Assembly (NCBI RefSeq): GCF_014773435.2 | Contig: NZ_JACXAG020000004.1 | Location: 236,365-300,364, forward strand | Length of the DNA stretch: 64,000 nucleotides | Reading direction: 5' to 3' | Origin: Polycladospora coralii | Lineage (GTDB): Bacteria > Bacillota > Bacilli > Thermoactinomycetales > Thermoactinomycetaceae | In this document: positions 19,401-26,751 of the stretch, piece by piece | Layout of the letters: each line of letters begins with the position of its first letter | Numbering within the stretch: position 1 is the first letter of the stretch | Position numbers and translations under genes: made by a program | Notes under the pieces: generated by a model | Database searches by the model: none | Told to the model about the DNA's origin: nothing | Seen by the model: only the letters and a program-made list of their open reading frames with translations

Positions 19401-19646
19401 TTGAAACAATCCATCAATATTCAGGATGCATTTCTCAACCAGATCCGCAAAGAATCGGTACCCGTTACGATTTTTTTGGTAAATGGATTTCAAATTCGTG
19501 GAGTCATACGTGGATTTGATAACTTTACGATTATCATTGAAAGTGAAGGAAAACAACAGATGGTATACAAGCATGCAATTTCTACTTTCACACCGGTGCG
19601 GTATGTCTCTCTGATGGCAAATGAAGAAGAAAAAGTAGCTGAATGA
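19401..19646 (+). CDS. hfq: RNA chaperone Hfq
   Basis: 81 aa with the Sm1 fold motifs [31 protein letters not shown] and the Sm2 YKHAIST. Forms a hexamer that binds small RNAs and A-rich tails. TTG start at 19401 with AGGAGGT at 19387-19393. The terminator hairpin that follows has lost its T tract to an insertion (see the 21-bp repeats). Confidence 0.97.
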   Translation: MKQSINIQDAFLNQIRKESVPVTIFLVNGFQIRGVIRGFDNFTIIIESEGKQQMVYKHAISTFTPVRYVSLMANEEEKVAE

Positions 19647-19657
19647 TGATTAAAAAA

Positions 19658-19678
19658 ATACCACCTTTGAGGTGGTAT
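19658..19678 (+). repeat. Left copy of a 21-bp terminator-hairpin repeat
   Basis: ATACCACC-TTTGA-GGTGGTAT, an 8-bp stem with a 5-nt loop, preceded by AAAAAAA but followed by CAGGCT instead of T residues. An exact copy lies at 22384-22404. Read as the left half of the original hfq terminator, split by the block in between. Confidence 0.85.
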
Positions 19679-19680
19679 CA

Positions 19681-19850
19681 GGCTGTTGAGAAAGTCTCAA
19701 TAGCCTGTAAAATGAGCACTGCTCATGTGGGGGGTGAGACACTCCTTAGCTTGGGAGTTGTACGAAACAGAAATGAATTATGTGCGCTGACTACCCAAGA
19801 AAACCAAGCTTTCAAGCGTGGTGAGTCTCAATGGAGGAAATAAATGATTG
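19681..19850 (+). other. Structured sequence, possible RNA element or mobile-element relic
   Basis: About 170 bp with several nested complementary arms: GGCTGTTGAGA / TCTCAATAGCC (19681-19705), ATGAGC / GCTCAT just after, a longer-range AGCTTGG / CCAAGCT and TGAGAC / GTCTCA. A 66-codon frame crosses it but has no ribosome site and no family resemblance, so it is not called as a gene. Candidates are the right end of an IS200/IS605-type element or another structured RNA; identity not established. Confidence 0.35.
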
Positions 19851-19860
19851 CCTGGTTCGA

Positions 19861-19918
19861 AACAACCTAAAAGGAGAACTACCTTGTTACTTGTTGGTAG
19901 TTCTCCTTTTAGGTTGTT
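19861..19918. terminator. Perfect 23-bp inverted repeat
   Basis: Arms 19861-19883 and 19896-19918 are exact reverse complements, with a 12-nt loop (TTGTTACTTGTT). It lies after the end of the reverse-strand gene at 19966 and could terminate it, although no long T run follows; a small mobile repeat is the alternative. Confidence 0.6.
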
Positions 19919-19965
19919 AAATTCCTACGACTAAGCTGTCAACCTATACACATCGATTAAACTTG

Positions 19966-20325
19966 CTAACAGGAGATATCAAATACGACTTTCATTTTTA
20001 TTTTGGCTACACCCTCGAGATCTTGTTGATTTAATAGCGCAAGTGTTCTTGCACGAGAAATGTAAACTGTTGCACACCCTCCAGGTTCAATATCAACACT
20101 TTGTAGGTTATTCACTACCAGTGTAAGAAGTGAAGATGAAACATTGCTTACTGTCACAAATACTACTGATGAACCACTAATCGCATTAAAGAATTCTCTT
20201 AGTGTTCCTGAAATTGGAGGTAGTATATATGAACAACAAACTTCCTCTGAATGAAGGATTTTTTCTAAGCAACTGGCATCAACAATTTCAATTTCCGTAT
20301 CATTTTTGGCGACATATTTTGTCAT
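19966..20325 (-). CDS. Ena-like (DUF3992-type) spore appendage subunit
   Basis: 119 aa. A Cys-Cys pair (EEVCCSYILPP, residues 30-31) precedes a beta-rich body with FNAISGSSVVFVTVSN, VDIEPGGCATVYISR and a last residue Cys (VVFDISC). This layout (N-terminal connector with CC, eight-strand jelly roll, Cys near the end) is that of S-type endospore appendage subunits, which polymerise with disulfide cross-links. Similarity was judged by eye and is not certain. AGGTGA stands before the ATG, and a SigK-type promoter lies upstream. The gene is inside the block inserted after hfq. Confidence 0.55.
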   Translation of the reverse strand: MTKYVAKNDTEIEIVDASCLEKILHSEEVCCSYILPPISGTLREFFNAISGSSVVFVTVSNVSSSLLTLVVNNLQSVDIEPGGCATVYISRARTLALLNQQDLEGVAKIKMKVVFDISC

Positions 20326-20374
20326 TTATTATCACCTCAGCTTTCTATTATAATTGAGAAGAAAACCACTCATA

Positions 20375-20401
20375 TATTATATGAAGCTATCAAAAAAAGG
20401 T
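20375..20401 (-). promoter_or_regulatory. SigK-type promoter for the Ena-like gene
   Basis: On the reverse strand: CACC with AC at 20401-20400, a 16-nt spacer, then CATATAATA (20383-20375). This fits the SigK pattern AC-N16/17-CATANNNTA, about 50 nt before the ATG. A SigA-like TATAAT (20352-20347) also lies between it and the gene. Confidence 0.55.
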
Positions 20402-20664
20402 GATAGATTTAATGAAACCCGATATTATCCGCTCGGGTTGAATGTTATGCTGATAAATTTGACTTTGTTGATTTACCGCAGTAGCCCTAGCATTTCTCTA
20501 TACGGTAATTCAACACATTTTTTCGACTTATATCTATATTTATATTTGATTTTTACTTTTGATTAATGTTATCTTTTAAGATGTTATGTATATTGTTAAG
20601 TTCAAGCATGTTGCCATTCTTTTGGCTTACCCAAATACCTAATATAAACTTAAGGTGGAATAAT

Positions 20665-21399
20665 ATGGAAAATAAAAACTTAGTTTTATATTCACTCTTT
20701 GCTTTAATCGTACTCTCAGCGTGTTCAAATCTTTCTTCCTCAACAGTTACACAAAATGAAATATTAGAAGCAGAAGTAGGAGAAGAACAACCAATAGATC
20801 AATCTCCAGAGATCGTTACAATTGCTTCAGAAGAAATTCCTGAAAAAGAGTCAAAGGACTTAGAAAAGACGGAGAAAGAAGCTCCTAAACAGGAACCGGT
20901 AGCTTTGGAGAAAGCATCATCTAAACAGGAGGAGGAGTTAGATCTTAGTAAAAAGGAACATTCTGAATCAAAGTCTGAAATAAGCAAAAGTCAGCAATAT
21001 GCAGAAAGTGTACTGCAAATTATAAATATTGAAAGAGATAAAGTTGACTTGCCTCCTCTCAAATTAAGTGAATTACTAACAAAAACCGCTAGAGCGAAAG
21101 CAGAGGATATGAGAGATCAAAATTATTATGGTCATGGATCTCCTGTATATGGATCATTACGTGACATGCTGAATACATTTGGAGTCCCTGGAGTTGCAGC
21201 TGAAACCAATAAAATTCGTCAAGCAACACCTGAAGCAGTCACAAAAGGGTGGATCAATAAACCAAATGGTAAGGGAATCTATAATAAAAAATGGGAGTAT
21301 ATTGGTATTGGATATGCAGAAGGTGGATCTAAGGGGCACTATTGGACTTTTATGTTTATTAGTCATGACACATGGGATGGCGTAACGCCAAAAAAGTAA
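20665..21399 (+). CDS. CAP-domain lipoprotein
   Basis: 244 aa from the ATG at 20665 with AAGGTGG 6 nt upstream; a longer frame exists but adds an unlikely N-terminus. Signal with lipobox LSAC, then about 100 residues of low-complexity Glu/Lys/Ser linker, then a CAP (SCP-like) domain: YAESVLQIINIERD, LLTKTARAKAEDM, NYYGHGSPVYGS and HYWTFMFISHD. Similar domains occur in Bacillus spore and secreted proteins (YkwD type). Function of the domain here is unknown. Lies divergently from the Ena-like gene. Confidence 0.75.
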   Translation: MENKNLVLYSLFALIVLSACSNLSSSTVTQNEILEAEVGEEQPIDQSPEIVTIASEEIPEKESKDLEKTEKEAPKQEPVALEKASSKQEEELDLSKKEHSESKSEISKSQQYAESVLQIINIERDKVDLPPLKLSELLTKTARAKAEDMRDQNYYGHGSPVYGSLRDMLNTFGVPGVAAETNKIRQATPEAVTKGWINKPNGKGIYNKKWEYIGIGYAEGGSKGHYWTFMFISHDTWDGVTPKK

Positions 21400-21424
21400 C
21401 TACAAAACTTTATTCAAGTTGCAA

Positions 21425-21474
21425 ATAGAACAAAAGTAATCCTCTTTGATCAAAGAGGATTACTTTTGTTCTAT
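21425..21474. terminator. 50-bp perfect palindrome
   Basis: The two 25-nt halves (21425-21449 and 21450-21474) are exact reverse complements, centred on GATC. It lies between the convergent CAP and Cys-rich genes, so it can serve both as terminator; the stem includes A and T runs (CAAAAG / CTTTTG). Confidence 0.75.
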
Positions 21475-21510
21475 AGGTTGAGAGTCCCAAATGATAAGAA
21501 AAACAAAGGA

Positions 21511-21933
21511 TCAATGGAAATGATCTATGAAAATACGCTGTTTTCTCCCATTCTTCTCTTTTAATATAACCAAGGTTTCTTTTTTCTTAAACGAATGTGG
21601 AACTTTAAAAGTACGTATCATCACTACAGGTGTTTTTTGTGTTTTAATCGTTATCTTTTGCAATATCGGATGTGTACTTTTTTTATAGGAAAGATTAATT
21701 TGTCCTGTAGGTGTTCTTACTATTTTAGTACTTGCATTCATAACAGTAGTCACAGCGTCTGTAGTTGTACATGTAAGACATTGTGTTATGCTGAAAGGGC
21801 AAAAAATGGGACCTGGACAATGACACAATGAAATATCCAAACACTCTACGCAACATTCACTACATTGTTGTCCCAGTGGTAACTCTGAAACGGGGATCGT
21901 TTCTAACGCCAGGAGCTTGGGCGGATGAGGCAT
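21511..21933 (-). CDS. Cys-rich hypothetical protein
   Basis: 140 aa, no recognised family. A compact Cys cluster in the N-terminal third (CSECCVECLDISLCHCPG, then FCPF and QCLTC; ten cysteines) is followed by a basic beta-type C-terminal half (KKSTHPILQKITIKT, FKKKETLVILKEK). The start has GGAGGG about 6 nt upstream (21940-21945). Neighbouring Ena-like and CAP genes and the cysteine content suggest a spore surface or disulfide-linked role, which is inference. Confidence 0.6.
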   Translation of the reverse strand: MPHPPKLLALETIPVSELPLGQQCSECCVECLDISLCHCPGPIFCPFSITQCLTCTTTDAVTTVMNASTKIVRTPTGQINLSYKKSTHPILQKITIKTQKTPVVMIRTFKVPHSFKKKETLVILKEKNGRKQRIFIDHFH

Positions 21934-21945
21934 ATAGACCCTCCT

Positions 21946-22383
21946 TATCCTAATGTCTTCATCCCTATATTTTAATTGAATGGATTTTAACTTATGATGA
22001 TATGTTTAGTCTATTCATATTTATATAGATGGTGCCTGAGGGATAGAATTTTCAACTAACACCACATGTTGTATTCTTTTTTACTCCTAGATAAGCGCAT
22101 CAAAAACACATAAGATTATATTTCTTCGCTCATCTGTTCAAATGATAGAAAAAAGCGCTTTACCACCTAAATGAATAAGTAAAGAAGTCAAACAATAACT
22201 TCTTGAAATACAATCTGTTAGCATAGATATAGGCACTCCAACAACTAAGTAAGCAATGAAATGGATTGTAAATAAAGGGGGATTCATCAGAAGAATACAA
22301 AGGAGACTTATTTTCTAGAACAGAATACAACATCTATTAAATTTACAATATCACATCAATGAGGATATGGTCTTACCAATCTG
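21946..22383. other. AT-rich non-coding tail of the inserted block
   Basis: About 440 bp without a supported ORF, RNA gene or clear promoter. It ends at the right copy of the 21-bp repeat. Confidence 0.6.
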
Positions 22384-22404
22384 ATACCACCTTTGAGGTG
22401 GTAT
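22384..22404 (+). repeat. Right copy of the 21-bp terminator-hairpin repeat
   Basis: Identical to 19658-19678 but followed by TTTGTTTTTC and not preceded by an A run. Joined with the left copy it rebuilds a complete bidirectional terminator, so the 2.7 kb between them looks inserted. Confidence 0.85.
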
Positions 22405-22473
22405 TTTGTTTTTCACCAAAAATTGGGCGAATGCGTATAGTGGAGAGTGAATCGAAGTGGAGGAGTGAAAAGA

Positions 22474-23433
22474 ATGAGCAGAAGAGTCATGGCGGGAACA
22501 AGTAAGCATCAAATCCATGTGGTTTTTGAGCAAAATAAAGAGGCGACATGTTCGATGCGGGATTCCGTTTGGACAGATACAGGAATCGAACAAGAAGCTC
22601 TTCATGCTTGTTTCACAAGCTTAAATCAACTAGTGGGTATTGACCAAGTAAAAAAATTCATCAAAGAAATTTATGCCTGGCTTGAAATCGGAAAAAGAAG
22701 ACGAGAAGCTGGCTTATTAACGGAACAACAAGTGCTGCATATGATTTTTACAGGCAACCCTGGGACGGGTAAAACAACCGTTGCTCGTATTTTAAGCACC
22801 TTATTAAAAGAGATGGGCGTATTATCAAAAGGACATCTAGTGGAAGTGGAGCGAGCTGATTTAGTTGGTGAATATATTGGTCATACCGCTCAAAAAACAC
22901 GGGAGCATGTACAAAAAGCATTGGGTGGGATACTATTTATTGATGAGGCTTACTCCTTAGCAAGAGGTGGCGACAAAGATTTTGGTCGTGAAGCCATTGA
23001 TACAATGGTGAAAGCGATGGAAGACTTTAAAAATGAATTTGTCTTAATATTAGCAGGCTACTCCAATGAGATGGAATGTTTCTTGAATACAAACCCAGGT
23101 CTACCCTCACGTTTTCCGATTCAACTTCGCTTTCCAAATTTTGATTTAGAGCAATTGATGCAAATTACGATGCAAATGGTAGGCGAACGAGAATATTGTC
23201 TTTCTTCTTCTGCTAATAATAAGATACGTATACATTTACGGAAACAAATGGATGGGAATTTCGGAAATGCACGCTATATTCGTAACATGATTGAACAGGC
23301 GATTCGTCAACACGCTGTGCGCATTCTAAGACACCCGGGTCCGAGCCGAAGCGAGTTGATGACTTTACGCGGAGAAGATTTTCAATTTGAATCGTTAAAA
23401 GAGAAAAATAAGGTTCCTACATGGTATAATTAA
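22474..23433 (+). CDS. spoVK: Stage V sporulation AAA ATPase SpoVK
   Basis: 319 aa AAA protein of the CbxX/CfqX type. Walker A GNPGTGKTTVAR, the ADLVGEYIGHTA pore segment, Walker B ILFIDEAYSL, and sensor FVLILAGYSNEM are all present. Disruption in Bacillus blocks spore maturation. The ATG at 22474 with GGAGG 10 nt upstream is chosen; a GTG at 22447 also opens the frame. In its conserved place between hfq and hflX. Confidence 0.93.
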   Translation: MSRRVMAGTSKHQIHVVFEQNKEATCSMRDSVWTDTGIEQEALHACFTSLNQLVGIDQVKKFIKEIYAWLEIGKRRREAGLLTEQQVLHMIFTGNPGTGKTTVARILSTLLKEMGVLSKGHLVEVERADLVGEYIGHTAQKTREHVQKALGGILFIDEAYSLARGGDKDFGREAIDTMVKAMEDFKNEFVLILAGYSNEMECFLNTNPGLPSRFPIQLRFPNFDLEQLMQITMQMVGEREYCLSSSANNKIRIHLRKQMDGNFGNARYIRNMIEQAIRQHAVRILRHPGPSRSELMTLRGEDFQFESLKEKNKVPTWYN

Positions 23434-23465
23434 AATGAAAAGTAGTAGTATGATGAAAGGAATGG

Positions 23466-24746
23466 ATGAAGATCGAACTGAATGGAGAACACCAACGTGA
23501 ACGCGCCATTCTAGTAGGATGCGGACAGAAGCAAAAAGAATGGGAAATTCGAGCGACCGTATCAGAACTAGAGCAATTAACGGAGACTGCAGGTGCAGAA
23601 CCGATTCACACCGTCTTCCAATTTCGAGATCGCTATGATGCGAAATGGTTAGTGGGAAAAGGAAAAGCAACTGAGATTGCGGATCTTGCTGAAACAGATG
23701 ATATTGACTTGGTTATATTTGATCAAGAGTTAAGCCCTGCGCAGATTTTTCATCTGGAAGCGGTATTTCCTTGTAAAGTAATTGATCGAACGCAGCTCAT
23801 ATTAGATATATTTGCACGACGTGCTCAGACCAAAGAAGGTCGCCTTCAAGTGGAATTGGCTCAGCTTCAATATATGCTTCCACGCTTAACAGGGAAAGGG
23901 AAAGAAATGTCCCGCTTAGGCGGGGGAATAGGGACGAGGGGGCCTGGTGAAAAAAAATTAGAGACGGATCGTCGTCATATTCGCAACCAGATCTCTGACT
24001 TAAAAAAGCATTTAGAAGATGTAAAGAAACATCGACGTCTTCATCAAGAAAGGCGTTCAAAACAATCTTTATATCAGATTGCATTAGTAGGCTACACCAA
24101 TGCTGGAAAATCGACATTATTGAACAAGCTGACAGGGGCTGACGTATTAGCAGAAAATCAGCTCTTTGCAACGCTTGATCCGACTACCAGATCTCTTGAA
24201 TTACCAAGCGGCAAAGAAGTGTTGATTACGGATACCGTAGGTTTTATTCGAAACTTACCACATCACTTAATAGCCGCTTTTCGGTCTACACTGGAACAAG
24301 TGAGAGAAGCTAATTTGCTTCTTCATGTAGTAGATATGAGTCATCCAGAGATGACAGCGCAAATAAATGCTGTAGAACAAGTACTGACCGATTTGGATGC
24401 TGGTCACCTTCCAACATTAATGATATATAATAAAAAAGATTTATCTCATCTTCATGAGGTGGAAAAGAACATACAGGATCGGATTCAAATAACGGCAAAA
24501 AATGATAGGGATATTGTGTACCTAAAAGAAAAAATAGAAAGCCATATGCAGCGTGACGATGTGAGGGCACAAATCGAACTTCCTGTTGCACGTGGAGAAT
24601 GGATTGCAGAGTTATATCGCGCTGGCGAAGTCTTACATGTTACTTCAGAAGAAGAGTATATGCGGATGCAAGTCCGAATGTCTAAATTGGCATTTGAACA
24701 ATTATCGCGTGATTTAAAATCAGTTGTATTTGAGAATCAAGTATAA
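23466..24746 (+). CDS. hflX: Ribosome-associated GTPase HflX
   Basis: 426 aa. N-terminal HflX domain with VGKGKATEI and the GGGIGTRGPGEKKLETDRR-type linker, then G domain motifs G1 GYTNAGKST, G3 DTVGF and G4 NKKD. Binds 50S subunits and splits stalled ribosomes under heat stress in other bacteria. ATG at 23466 follows spoVK by 32 nt, and ynbB follows by 24 nt. Confidence 0.96.
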   Translation: MKIELNGEHQRERAILVGCGQKQKEWEIRATVSELEQLTETAGAEPIHTVFQFRDRYDAKWLVGKGKATEIADLAETDDIDLVIFDQELSPAQIFHLEAVFPCKVIDRTQLILDIFARRAQTKEGRLQVELAQLQYMLPRLTGKGKEMSRLGGGIGTRGPGEKKLETDRRHIRNQISDLKKHLEDVKKHRRLHQERRSKQSLYQIALVGYTNAGKSTLLNKLTGADVLAENQLFATLDPTTRSLELPSGKEVLITDTVGFIRNLPHHLIAAFRSTLEQVREANLLLHVVDMSHPEMTAQINAVEQVLTDLDAGHLPTLMIYNKKDLSHLHEVEKNIQDRIQITAKNDRDIVYLKEKIESHMQRDDVRAQIELPVARGEWIAELYRAGEVLHVTSEEEYMRMQVRMSKLAFEQLSRDLKSVVFENQV

Positions 24747-24770
24747 GAAATTGGGTAGGAATGGTGTTGG

Positions 24771-26033
24771 GTGGAGAAACAATTAAAAAATGATACAGAA
24801 ATTAAAGTAATGATCGAGCGCGTCGAACAAAAAATTGATCCGATGATTCGGCGTATTGAAAAAGAGGTAGATCATCATCAGTGGCGTGTCCTGACTAGTT
24901 TTCGCAAACATCGGGTCAGTGAGCAACATTTGCAAGCCTCAACTGGCTATGGTTATGATGATATGGGAAGAGAGACGCTTGAACAAATTTTTGCTGAGCT
25001 GATGGGTGCTGAAATGGCCATCGTGCGTCCGCATATCACATCAGGTACACATGCCATTACATCTTGTCTATTTGGTATTCTCCGGCCTGGAGATGCATTC
25101 ATTTACTTAACAGGAGAACCCTACGATACGTTGGAGCAGGTGATCGGTAAAGGTAAAGATGGAAGTGGTTCATTGGCCGATTTTGATATTACTTACCAAG
25201 CTATTTCGCTGACCGATCACCAGGAGGTGGATTTCTTAGCGCTGGAAAAGGCAATTTCGCAGCGAACTCGTTTGATCGCGATTCAAAGATCTCGCGGCTA
25301 TGCGGATCGTCCCTCATTCTCGATCGAACGAATTCAAGCTATGATTAAGAAAATCAGGCAAATTCGTTCTGATCTGATTATCTTTGTGGATAACTGTTAT
25401 GGAGAATTTGTAGAACAAATAGAACCGACCCATGTCGGAGCTGACCTAATTGCGGGATCATTAATCAAAAACCCGGGTGGTGGGTTAGCCAAATCGGGTG
25501 GATACATAGCAGGTAAGATGAAATATGTAAAACAAGCAGCTTCACGCTTAGTGGCACCTGGAATCGGTGTAGAAGGTGGCGCTACCCATGGTTATTTACG
25601 TGATTACTTTCAAGGCTTATTTCTTGCACCCCATGTCGTGGGGGAAGCACGAAAAGGTGCGGTTTTTACTGCTGCAATGTTAGATTTACTCGGCTTTAAA
25701 ACTTCACCGAGTTGGGATGAACAGCGTACAGATATTATTCAACAAGTCCACTTGGGAGAGCCAGAACTACTGATTGCTTTTTGTCAAGGTATCCAAGCAG
25801 CTTCTCCTGTAGATGCGCACATTTCACCTGTTCCGGCTGCAATGCCGGGTTACTTAGACCCGGTAATTATGGCGGCGGGAACATTTGTTCAAGGTGCAAG
25901 TATTGAGTTATCAGCAGATGGGCCATTGCGGCCACCCTATACAGTGTTTTTACAAGGTGGGCTCACCTTCTCACATATTAAAGCGGCTATTGCGTTGTCA
26001 TTAGATCAAATGATGGCGACTGGAAAAATATAA
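24771..26033 (+). CDS. ynbB: PLP-dependent YnbB-type protein (methionine gamma-lyase / aluminium resistance family)
   Basis: 420 aa. Cys/Met metabolism-type fold-I PLP protein: RPHITSGTHAITS, FVDNCYGEFVE and the Schiff-base lysine context GSLIKNPGGG. It sits between hflX and glnR in Bacilli; the true reaction is not settled, and the aluminium-resistance name is historical. GTG start at 24771. Confidence 0.9.
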   Translation: MEKQLKNDTEIKVMIERVEQKIDPMIRRIEKEVDHHQWRVLTSFRKHRVSEQHLQASTGYGYDDMGRETLEQIFAELMGAEMAIVRPHITSGTHAITSCLFGILRPGDAFIYLTGEPYDTLEQVIGKGKDGSGSLADFDITYQAISLTDHQEVDFLALEKAISQRTRLIAIQRSRGYADRPSFSIERIQAMIKKIRQIRSDLIIFVDNCYGEFVEQIEPTHVGADLIAGSLIKNPGGGLAKSGGYIAGKMKYVKQAASRLVAPGIGVEGGATHGYLRDYFQGLFLAPHVVGEARKGAVFTAAMLDLLGFKTSPSWDEQRTDIIQQVHLGEPELLIAFCQGIQAASPVDAHISPVPAAMPGYLDPVIMAAGTFVQGASIELSADGPLRPPYTVFLQGGLTFSHIKAAIALSLDQMMATGKI

Positions 26034-26057
26034 GACAAACAAGAGAGGAAGATACTG

Positions 26058-26540
26058 GTGGAAATAATTTGGTGGATCATAATTGGCATATTATTTTTAC
26101 TCGCATATGCGGGATTAGTTGCACCTGGCTTACCAGATGCGCCATTTATATTAGGTGGTTTTTTGATTTATCATTTCTTTATTAATGATACTGAATTTGG
26201 TTGGGTATTTTGGATTTCCATGACATTGATTACGATTATGCTTATCGTCATTGACTATATTTCAGGTGGAGTAGTGGCTAAGAAATATGGTGGTTCCACA
26301 TGGTCGATGATAGCAGCTGCTGTAGGTGTCATTGTATTTCCCTTCATTATGGGACCCATAGGCATATTGATTGGACCATTTGTACTTGTCCTTCTGTTAG
26401 AATTGATCTTGCGAAAATCGAAGGAAGATGCCCTAAAGATCGCCTTTGGAACGGTGGTTGGATTTATAGGTGGTACATTCGTCAAATTCTTTATCTTAAC
26501 TGCTATGATCATCTGGTTTGGTTTAGCGCTTATATTCTAG
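26058..26540 (+). CDS. DUF456 integral membrane protein
   Basis: 160 aa with four to five hydrophobic helices and Gly-rich turns (VAPGLPDAPFILGGF, DYISGGVVAKKYGGS, GTVVGFIGGTFVKF), the DUF456 pattern. Function unknown. GTG start at 26058 with GAGGAAG upstream, 24 nt after ynbB. A long hairpin terminator follows. Confidence 0.85.
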   Translation: MEIIWWIIIGILFLLAYAGLVAPGLPDAPFILGGFLIYHFFINDTEFGWVFWISMTLITIMLIVIDYISGGVVAKKYGGSTWSMIAAAVGVIVFPFIMGPIGILIGPFVLVLLLELILRKSKEDALKIAFGTVVGFIGGTFVKFFILTAMIIWFGLALIF

Positions 26541-26541
26541 T

Positions 26542-26596
26542 AAAAAATCCTCTTTATTCGGTCGTGTCGTTTAACCGAAATAAGGGGGATTTTTTA
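26542..26596 (+). terminator. Terminator after the DUF456 gene
   Basis: Long imperfect hairpin (AAAAAATCCTCTTTATTCGGT pairing with ACCGAAATAAGGGGGATTTT, with one bulge and wobble pairs), ending in TTTTTT. Confidence 0.75.
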
Positions 26597-26751
26597 CATT
26601 TTATCAATAAAGTTCACACATTTTCATCAAACTATTGAATTTTCTATATATTAGATATATTATAAAAATGACTAGGGAGCTTGTAATCTGATCTCTTGTC
26701 AGTGACGAATTATCGTGTGCTTAATTTCCAAACTTGAGGGGGATGTGTATT

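Noticed and set aside
19643..19843. 66-codon frame after hfq
   Set aside because: It begins at the hfq stop, crosses hairpins, has no own ribosome site and no family resemblance.
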